Source: Gammaproteobacteria bacterium
GTDB lineage: Bacteria > Pseudomonadota > Gammaproteobacteria > SZUA-140
NCBI GenBank assembly: GCA_016716465.1
Contig: JADJWH010000001.1
Coordinates: 1,116,001-1,180,000 of the forward strand
DNA length: 64,000 nt
Reading direction: 5' to 3'
In this document: positions 57,855 through 64,000 of the stretch, piece after piece
Layout: each line of letters starts with the position of its first letter
Numbering within the stretch: the first letter of the stretch is position 1
Position numbers and translations under genes: made by a program
Notes under the pieces: model-generated
The model's database searches: none
Seen by the model: only the letters and a program-made list of their open reading frames with translations
Told to the model about the DNA's origin: nothing

Positions 57855-59882
57855 TTATTTTGACCTGGTCGAAAGCATCTGCGACAGGTTGTCCAGCTGC
57901 TGTGTGAGAAAAGTGCTGGTGCTCTGGAATTGCGCGACCAGTATGTCCATCGCCGTGAACTGCGCCCGGATCCTGTCCTCATAGGCCTGCGACCTGAGAT
58001 CCACCTGTTCACGCTGTGTCTCGATGTCGCTTATGCTGCGATTGATGCCAGTGGTTACGGAATCGAACAATCCGTCGCTCGCGAGCAGGCCCGAGAGCAC
58101 GTTTTTCAGCCCCTCGGCGTAGCCACGCGAGAAGGTGACACTGCCACGGCTGCCCGTCACCCCTCCGACCACCATCAGCTCCAGCCCGAGCGCGATCCCC
58201 TGACCGGTCAGCTTCTGCCCGTCGCCGACCGCTTCGATCCCGCCAATAGTCCCCGCGACATCCACCCCGTCGGTGGATACCGGCGCCAGACCGAAGAGTC
58301 CGTTCCGCGCATTGCCGCCGGTGACCGAGACCTTGGATCCGGAACCATAGGAATCGGAGGTCAGGGTCAGTACACCGCCTGTTTCGGCGACCTTCACCGC
58401 GATGCCGCGCCTGGTCAGATCCTCATTGGCGTTCAGTCTCGACTGCAGGTCGGCCGCCAGCGCCGCCGCGGAGGCATAGGTCTTCGCCGACAGGGTAACA
58501 CTCGTGGAAACGCCGTCGATCACCAGCGTCAGGCCATCGTTAATGCCCGCGCTGATGGTCAGATTCGCCGCCGCCGATCCCGCGAAGTCCCCTTGCGTTG
58601 CCAGCCGGGTGACGTTGATGTCGTACTTTCCCGCGCGCGTTACGTCGGAGGACGACTGATACTGGATCAGCGAGTCGGTGGTCGCGCCGTAAGCGGTGAA
58701 CATGCCGGCGATCGCGTCGAAGTTGTCCTCGATCGCGGCCTCCAGCTTGACATTGTCCAACACCAGGCTGCCGTCGCTGGCATTGCGCGTGATGCCGATA
58801 TCGGCCAGCTGGCGGTACGGGCCATTCAACCCGGTTACCGTCTGACTGAAGATACGCCTTACCTGCGTATCGATATTGCGCAGCACACCATCACCATTGA
58901 GGAGGCCCGCCTCGCCGGTATCGACGTTGTAGCTCGAAAGGTCGTTGATGGTGCTGATCAGGCCATTGTACTTCTCGACGAAGCTGCTGACCGCGCTCGA
59001 TACACTGTCCTTGTCATAGGCAACGGTCAGCGTGGAAGTACCGGCCTCGAGCAGATTGACTGCCAGGCCGTTGATTACGTTCGTCAGGGTATTGCTTGCG
59101 CTCGCGACGGCAATGCCATCGATGGTCAGGCCGGAGACGTTCTGCGCCGCCTGGGTCTGGATCATATTGGTGGCTGCCGAACTGAACGCGAGCAGCGAGA
59201 GTCCTGTGCCGTCGGTATTGTTGCCGTCATCGTCCGCGACGGTGATCTCCAGGCTGTTCGCGGCGCCGGTATCCCCCGCCGACAGGGTCAGCCGCTGATA
59301 GGTGCCGTCGAAGATGATCGACGCGGTGATGCCCATCTCGGCCCCGTTGATGGCGTCGCGGATCCCCTGCAGGCTCCCGTCCTTGATTTCCACGGTGTAG
59401 CTCGGTTGCTCCGCATTCTGCTCGAAGGCGTTGTAGGTGTCAGTCCCGGAATCATAGTCGGTGGTCCCGAACCTGAACGTCAGCGTGCCGGTCCCGACGC
59501 TGTCCGTTACTGACGTAAAGCGCGCGCCCGCCTGGTTGACGGGATCGGTAGCCAGTTTGTGCTCGGTGGCGAGTCCGTCGAGACTGACCTGATATCTTCC
59601 AGGCGCCGCGAGGGTCCCCGCGCTGGCCGTCATTACCTCGGAATTGCTGGAGTCGGCGCTGCGGCCGCGGTAGGTCGACAGAGAAGTCAGGCCCGACAGC
59701 GAGGTCTGCAGGGAGGACAGGGCACCCTTCAGCGTCCCGAAGGCGGACAGTCGCGCCGTCAGCTCCGCTTCCTTGGTATCGAGCCGGGTAGTCTGGGGGG
59801 TTTTTTCGGCCTCGACCAGCTGGGAAACCAGCGCGTTGATGTCCAGACCGCTGCCTATGCCAGGTGATGTAATGGATGCCAT
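57855..59882 (-). CDS. fliD: flagellar cap protein FliD (unusually long)
   Basis: Filament cap of 675 aa, whereas about 450-480 is common. The N-terminus (ITSPGIGSGLDINALVSQLV) and C-terminus (NLSQMLSTRSK after a coiled coil) are normal. Flagellin-hook IN-type segments are present at VSGLTIDGIAVASASNTLTN. The extra length lies in the middle, with two similar pieces holding VDGVSTSVTLSAKTYASAA and TYNAFEQNAEQPSYTVE. A sigma-54-like promoter lies 40-55 nt upstream. Confidence 0.94.
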   Translation of the reverse strand: MASITSPGIGSGLDINALVSQLVEAEKTPQTTRLDTKEAELTARLSAFGTLKGALSSLQTSLSGLTSLSTYRGRSADSSNSEVMTASAGTLAAPGRYQVSLDGLATEHKLATDPVNQAGARFTSVTDSVGTGTLTFRFGTTDYDSGTDTYNAFEQNAEQPSYTVEIKDGSLQGIRDAINGAEMGITASIIFDGTYQRLTLSAGDTGAANSLEITVADDDGNNTDGTGLSLLAFSSAATNMIQTQAAQNVSGLTIDGIAVASASNTLTNVINGLAVNLLEAGTSTLTVAYDKDSVSSAVSSFVEKYNGLISTINDLSSYNVDTGEAGLLNGDGVLRNIDTQVRRIFSQTVTGLNGPYRQLADIGITRNASDGSLVLDNVKLEAAIEDNFDAIAGMFTAYGATTDSLIQYQSSSDVTRAGKYDINVTRLATQGDFAGSAAANLTISAGINDGLTLVIDGVSTSVTLSAKTYASAAALAADLQSRLNANEDLTRRGIAVKVAETGGVLTLTSDSYGSGSKVSVTGGNARNGLFGLAPVSTDGVDVAGTIGGIEAVGDGQKLTGQGIALGLELMVVGGVTGSRGSVTFSRGYAEGLKNVLSGLLASDGLFDSVTTGINRSISDIETQREQVDLRSQAYEDRIRAQFTAMDILVAQFQSTSTFLTQQLDNLSQMLSTRSK

Positions 59883-59921
59883 TCCCGTCTCGTCCGGATC
59901 CGCTGTGATGCGGTTAAAGGA

Positions 59922-59937
59922 TGCAAAATAAGGACCA
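59922..59937 (-). promoter_or_regulatory. candidate sigma-54 promoter for fliD
   Basis: On the minus strand TGGTCC-TTATT-TTGCA has GG-N10-GC spacing and a perfect -12 box, but two mismatches in the -24 box. Transcription would start near 59910, about 28 nt before fliD. In Pseudomonas the fliD operon is also under FleQ and sigma-54. Confidence 0.5.
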
Positions 59938-59945
59938 ATTCAGCG

Positions 59946-60275
59946 CTACAGGCCCATACCCGACAACCAGTCCCGCTGTTTCACGAGATAACGCGACATA
60001 TCCAGAACCTCCTCCGCCGGAATCTCGCGGATAATCTCCCCCGTCTCGAGGTTATAGACCTTGACTACCACGCGATTGATCTTCGCATCGACGCTGAATT
60101 CGATATTGCGATGGATGCTCTGGATATAGTCGTTCAATTGACTGACCGCCTCGGTGAGCCTGGAGTCGCCAGCCACGGAGGGGCGGTGTTCGGTTGCGGC
60201 CGGCCCGTTCTTGCCGCCGGTGGGAATATCTTGCCGCATGTGGGCGTTCGCCCGGGATGATCGGATCTGACGCAT
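59946..60275 (-). CDS. flaG: FlaG family flagellar protein
   Basis: A 109-aa protein; FlaG homologues influence filament length but their mechanism is unclear. The conserved part is the C-terminal half: LNDYIQSIHRNIEFSVDAKINRVVVKVYNLETGEIIREIPAEEVL. The N-terminal half is basic and variable. It lies between fliC and fliD, its usual place. Confidence 0.92.
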   Translation of the reverse strand: MRQIRSSRANAHMRQDIPTGGKNGPAATEHRPSVAGDSRLTEAVSQLNDYIQSIHRNIEFSVDAKINRVVVKVYNLETGEIIREIPAEEVLDMSRYLVKQRDWLSGMGL

Positions 60276-60435
60276 ACGAAGTCCTCTGCGCGTTAAACAA
60301 TGGCCGCGTCCGCTGCGAACAGGAAACAGGACCTCGCGTAGACAAGCTCTCTATATTTTTTCCCGCTGCCCCGGCGCCCGGTGAGACAGGGCATTCAGGT
60401 CATGGTCCGGTCTCCAGTGTGACCGGGGATGGCCC

Positions 60436-60463
60436 GCCCGGAGCGGCTTGCGCCGCCCCGGGC
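60436..60463 (-). terminator. hairpin after fliC (probable terminator or stabilising stem)
   Basis: On the minus strand GCCCGGGGCGGC and GCCGCTCCGGGC form a 12-bp stem with one G-T wobble and a GCAA tetraloop, 20 nt after the fliC stop. No T tract follows, so it may protect the abundant flagellin mRNA rather than, or in addition to, terminating it. Confidence 0.6.
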
Positions 60464-60483
60464 TGCCAGTTTGTTTACCGAAC

Positions 60484-62334
60484 TTACTGCAGGAGCTGGA
60501 GCACCATCTGCGGCAGAGAGTTGGCTTGCGACAGGATCGACACACCGGCCTGCTGCAGGATCTGCGCCTTGGTCAGCGCGGCGGTCTCGGCAGCGAAGTC
60601 CGTGTCCAGGGTACGCGAGCGCGCGGCGCTCAGGTTTTCCGAGGTGGCGGACAGGTTCGAGATCGTCGACTGGAAGCGGTTCTGGATCGCACCCAGGTTA
60701 CCGCGGATGGTCGAGATCTGGGCCAGGGCGCCGTCGATGATCGAGATCGCCGAGTTGGCGCCGTCGACATCAGAGATGTCCACCGAAGCCAGCTGCGTCA
60801 GCGCCGTGGAGGCGGTTTGCAGACCGGCCGCGGTCAGCTGGGCGTTGGTGCCCGTGAAGGTGAAGTTCTTGTCGGAACTCAGGGTCAGCGTACCGCCCGT
60901 CACCACCGCAGTCGTGCCGGCGGCGTCCGTACCGGCGGTTTCCGTGCTCTGCACGATCACGCCCACACCATCGGCCACGCTCTCCGCGTAACCCAGGGTC
61001 TCGGCACCGACCTTGTCGTTGGTCAGGGTGACCACACCGGCCGCCGAGCTGGCGGAGGCGGTGGTCGTACCCAGGGCGCGCTGGGCATTGATCGCGCTGG
61101 TCAAGGCCGTGGCAATGGCGCTCTCGTCGCCGGCAAGGGCAACGCCGACACCGATGTTGGAACCGCTGTAGGTACCGGCCGAGTTGTAGAACTCGTAGAC
61201 CAGGCCGTCGACCGTCACCGTGTCGCCCACCGCGATTTCGTTGCCGGTGGTGGTGCCGGTGGCGACGAAGGCGGCGTTGGTGTTGATGGTCAGGGTCTGG
61301 GTGTTGTTACCGGTCGGATTGGCTTCGGTGGCCGCATCGAGACCGACGGCATTGAAGATGTCGGTCACGACCTGGGCCGTACCGGCGCCGCCTGCGGAAA
61401 TGGTGATGTCACGGCCATCCGCGGCGGTCAGCGTGAGCACGCCGGTCGACTGGTTGGCCTCGGCGGACACGCCGGTCTGGTTGGACACCGCGTTGATCGC
61501 GGTCACGGCGTTGTTCGCCTGCTGCACCGCGGTCGCGGCCGAGGCGACTGAACCCACGGCAACGCCGTTGATCAGCAGCTCGCCGTTACCCAGGCTGACA
61601 CCCGCCACCGGCGCGACACCGGTCAGCGTCGTCGACGCCGTCGCGGTCACACCCGTCTGGGTGGTCACGGCGTTGATCGCCGTCGCCTTGGCGGCCGCGC
61701 TTCCCGCGGTGACGCCCGCCGATGTGGTGGCGGACGACGCGGCCACCGCGATGCCGTTAATGCTCAGATCGGCGCCGTCGAACGCCGTGGTGCCAACCGC
61801 CTGCACTCCGGTCGCCTGATAGGCGCCCAGCAGGTTCGTGGTCGCACCGGAGATGCTCAGGGAGATGGTCTGGTTCGCCTCGGCACCGACCTGGAACTGG
61901 GCCGAAGAGAACGAACCGTCAAGGATCTTTTGCCCGTTGAACGAGGTCGTCTGGGCGTTGCGCTGAATTTCGCTCAGCAGCTGCTGGGCTTCGGCGTTGA
62001 GAGCGGCGCGGTCGGAAACCGAGTTGGTCGAGTTGGCCGACTGAATCGCCAGTTCGCGGATACGCTGCAGAGAGTTGCCCGCTTCACCGAGGGCGCCTTC
62101 AGCCGTCTGCGCGAGCGAGATACCGTCATTCGCGTTGCGGATCGCCTGGTTCAGACCGCGGATCTGCGTCGTAAACCGTTCCGAGATCGCGAGGCCTGCG
62201 GCGTCGTCCTTGGCGCTGTTGATGCGCAGACCGGAAGACAGACGTTGCAGCGAGGTAGCCAACTCGCCCTGGGTCTTGTTCAGGTTGCGCTGTGCGTTGA
62301 GTGAAGCAACGTTGGTATTAATAATTTGCGGCAT
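60484..62334 (-). CDS. fliC: flagellin
   Basis: Filament subunit of 616 aa. Conserved D0/D1 ends: MPQIINTNVASLNAQRNLNK ... SGLRINSAKDDAAGLAISERF, and the C-terminus LGAIQNRFQSTISNLSATSENLSAARSR with TLDTDFAAETAALTK and AGVSILSQANSLPQMVLQLL. The middle holds two tandem IN-type segments at about residues 192-234 and 255-294 (both with INGxAV and AINAVxxQTGV). Threonine and alanine dominate the middle and no cysteine is seen. Transcribed from a FliA promoter at 62440-62466. Confidence 0.97.
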   Translation of the reverse strand: MPQIINTNVASLNAQRNLNKTQGELATSLQRLSSGLRINSAKDDAAGLAISERFTTQIRGLNQAIRNANDGISLAQTAEGALGEAGNSLQRIRELAIQSANSTNSVSDRAALNAEAQQLLSEIQRNAQTTSFNGQKILDGSFSSAQFQVGAEANQTISLSISGATTNLLGAYQATGVQAVGTTAFDGADLSINGIAVAASSATTSAGVTAGSAAAKATAINAVTTQTGVTATASTTLTGVAPVAGVSLGNGELLINGVAVGSVASAATAVQQANNAVTAINAVSNQTGVSAEANQSTGVLTLTAADGRDITISAGGAGTAQVVTDIFNAVGLDAATEANPTGNNTQTLTINTNAAFVATGTTTGNEIAVGDTVTVDGLVYEFYNSAGTYSGSNIGVGVALAGDESAIATALTSAINAQRALGTTTASASSAAGVVTLTNDKVGAETLGYAESVADGVGVIVQSTETAGTDAAGTTAVVTGGTLTLSSDKNFTFTGTNAQLTAAGLQTASTALTQLASVDISDVDGANSAISIIDGALAQISTIRGNLGAIQNRFQSTISNLSATSENLSAARSRTLDTDFAAETAALTKAQILQQAGVSILSQANSLPQMVLQLLQ

Positions 62335-62737
62335 TTTCTTTTCTCCTAGATTCCTGGCAGACCCATGCTACCCGGAAGATGTTGTCTACAGCGGATATAC
62401 TCCCCATGCGATTGGCAGTATTTACCGCTCCCGACGATGCTATCGGCGCTGCCGAATCTTTCTTTAAGAAACCGAACCCAGGCCACACTGGCGCAGTGAA
62501 AAATCGTGACCCAGGCCCGGGCAATTGAAATTTTTATTTGGAAACAATTAGATAAAAACAGGTGATGACGGGGCCAGGAAGATGAAACCGAAACGGGAGA
62601 GATCGGGAAGCGATACCGATGGCAAGCAATGCCCTTTCCGGGCGGCCTCTCCCGCCGTCAGACGACACGCCCCTCGCTCGGATCGGGGAGCAGCTCTATT
62701 AATAGGAGCAAGAAGCAGTGTTACGGGGGCGCAAGGC
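62335..62737. other. fliC upstream region, no gene seen
   Basis: 403 nt between fliC and the sulfotransferase-like gene. It contains the FliA promoter above. The part at 62480-62737 has an AT-rich patch (62527-62560) and weak inverted repeats, but no supported gene or clear terminator. Confidence 0.6.
62440..62466 (-). promoter_or_regulatory. FliA (sigma-28) promoter for fliC
   Basis: On the minus strand TAAAGAAA (62459-62466), 11 nt, then GCCGATAG (62440-62447). This fits TAAAGTTT-N11-GCCGATAA with three mismatches and exact spacing. Transcription should start near 62433, giving a leader of about 100 nt before the fliC ATG. Confidence 0.85.
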
Positions 62738-64000
62738 TCATTGCGGGTGACGGTAGCCCAGCAGATCCAGCGCAGCCTGGTAGTCCGCATTGCCCGCGAA
62801 GCGCGCGAGTTCGGCGTCTTCCAGCCGGCGCCGTGATATGGGCCGGATCTCCCGCCTGTCGGATGCCGCCCCGGTGTCGCCGGTGATCTTGTCGTAATCG
62901 GGCCAGGCCTGAACGAAGCGGCCGTCATACGGCAGCTCGAGCAAATCAGACAATTGCTCAATTACGGCCTCGGGGCTGGCGACAAAGTCCTCGTAGCGCA
63001 CAAAGCCGATCGTCACGCACTGTTCCGCATAGCGCAGATAACCGCGCAGGAAGTCCTGCAGCGTCAGCTTGCCGCGCACCAGCGACAGGCGCGAGAGACT
63101 GAGCCATTGATCGATCGGATGGCGCGTCAGCGCGGCACGCCGGAGCCGGAACAGCCCGCTGAATCCGAGCACGTTCGCGGTGGTGAATTCGTACGTGGGT
63201 TCGGGCAGGAAGGGCACGGCATGAAAATCGAGATGCGCCCAGTCGCGCACGACCAGATGCCGGCCGAGCTCATGACAGCGCTGCTCGATCAGATCGACCT
63301 CACGGACGAAGTTCATCCTGCCGCCCCGTTGCATCTCGCGCAGCTGTTCCGGGTCGAACAAATGAAACCACTCCTGTGCCTGCGTCATGGGGTGGAACCG
63401 CGCACTGCCCTTGGGATGAATCTCGCTCAGCAGGATGACGTCCTGCATGCAACCCAGGCAGCGCGCCATCAAGGTGCCGCCGGAACGGGCGAGATTGTGC
63501 AGGACGCGAACCGGCCGCTGATCCGGCGCGCGTTCCCGCGCCGGCGCCTCGATAATCACGACTTCTTGATGAGTTCCCGCGCGAGCGCGCAGCGCAGCCC
63601 GCCGGCCGCTGACATAGTCATTGCGGAACCCGAGCCCTTCGATCAGTTCGAGCACCTCCGGTGCATCACCGTCTTCGTATTCCGCGCGACCGGCAAGCAG
63701 GCGGTCGTGCATTTCCAGCAACCCCGCCAGCACCCAGCGCCCGGGGTCACCGGCAGGATCGATGCGTTCGTAGCCGGCGAGCGCGGGCAGAAACGGCTCC
63801 GACAGATCCAGGGTATCTCCGGCCATCACACGCTCGATCAACCCCTGCAATACGGGCAAGGCCGCCTCGGTTTCACCGAGTTCGAACGCGATGCGCAGAA
63901 AGGTCTGGCCGGCACAGATCCGGGGCCGCGCGCCCAGTCCCGAACTCATCAGGCTGTACGCCTGATTCAGCTTCATGCGCCGGCCGGCGATATCGTCCTC
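62738..64000 (-). CDS. sulfotransferase-like protein (5' end outside window)
   Basis: The frame is open to the window edge; the ATG at 63976 is followed by sequence that looks like continuing protein, and the eight codons before it are also open, so the start is probably outside. At least 412 aa. The first 150 residues are helical, TPR-like in feel (QTFLRIAFELGETEAALPVLQ). From about residue 155 a PAPS-dependent sulfotransferase-like fold: RVLHNLARSGGTLMARCLG resembles the 5'-phosphosulfate loop and RHPIDQWLSLSRLSL resembles the 3'-phosphate region. The substrate is unknown; beside fliC, flagellin modification is a reasonable guess. Confidence 0.72.
   Translation of the reverse strand, partial: EDDIAGRRMKLNQAYSLMSSGLGARPRICAGQTFLRIAFELGETEAALPVLQGLIERVMAGDTLDLSEPFLPALAGYERIDPAGDPGRWVLAGLLEMHDRLLAGRAEYEDGDAPEVLELIEGLGFRNDYVSGRRAALRARAGTHQEVVIIEAPARERAPDQRPVRVLHNLARSGGTLMARCLGCMQDVILLSEIHPKGSARFHPMTQAQEWFHLFDPEQLREMQRGGRMNFVREVDLIEQRCHELGRHLVVRDWAHLDFHAVPFLPEPTYEFTTANVLGFSGLFRLRRAALTRHPIDQWLSLSRLSLVRGKLTLQDFLRGYLRYAEQCVTIGFVRYEDFVASPEAVIEQLSDLLELPYDGRFVQAWPDYDKITGDTGAASDRREIRPISRRRLEDAELARFAGNADYQAALDLLGYRHPQ

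Overview
The window is a GC-rich, gene-dense piece of a bacterial chromosome. Gene content and order point to a gammaproteobacterium. The block yhbY / rlmE-ftsH-folP-glmM-tpiA-secG-tRNA-Leu(GAG)-nuoABCDEFG, with greA-carB-carA next to it, is the usual order in that class. The flagellar regulon is of the polar FleQ / FleSR / FlhF-FlhG / sigma-54 / FliA type known from Pseudomonas and relatives. A non-enteric lineage such as Chromatiales or Acidiferrobacterales-like bacteria is my inference; no rRNA or other species marker is present. Almost everything is on the minus strand. The exceptions are yhbY, the kinase fusion at 23.6-25.1 kb, amrBA and the GGDEF/EAL gene.

Left part, 1-17.7 kb (housekeeping). 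It holds the proximal genes of the complex I operon (nuoG is cut by the window edge), tRNA-Leu(GAG), secG, tpiA, glmM, folP, ftsH, rlmE, divergent yhbY, then greA, carB and carA. greA carries a clean +1 frameshift. carA uses a TTG start behind a strong ribosome binding site and has an 8-bp perfect hairpin in its leader.

Middle part, 17.7-31 kb (mixed small operons). It holds a DUF1249 protein, a tiny membrane protein, a VanZ-like protein, a HIT hydrolase, tsaB with a YoaA/DinG-type helicase, a conserved hypothetical, a kinase/P-loop fusion, and the three-gene AmmeMemoRadiSam set (amrS divergent from amrB-amrA). A GYF-TM-pentapeptide-repeat protein and a REC-like/GGDEF/EAL protein follow. A REP-like palindrome family (arms GGGGACAGATT / GGGGACGGATT) is scattered through intergenic DNA of the left and middle parts only.

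Right part, 31-64 kb (flagellum). This is an almost unbroken flagellar block. Read in the direction of transcription (right to left) it is fliC, flaG, fliD, fliS, fliT, a PilZ-like gene, fleQ, fleS, fleR, fliEFGHIJK, fliLMNOPQR, flhB, flhA, flhF, flhG, fliA, motA/motC, motB/motD, a 59-codon small gene and a DUF2802 gene. Sigma-54 promoter sequences with exact GG-N10-GC spacing precede fleS, fliE, fliL and fliD. A near-perfect FliA (sigma-28) promoter precedes fliC. This fits the cascade FleQ+sigma-54, then FleSR and hook-basal-body genes, then FliA, then flagellin. The che genes that usually lie between fliA and motCD are absent. A sulfotransferase-like gene, open at the window edge, lies beside fliC and may act in flagellin modification.
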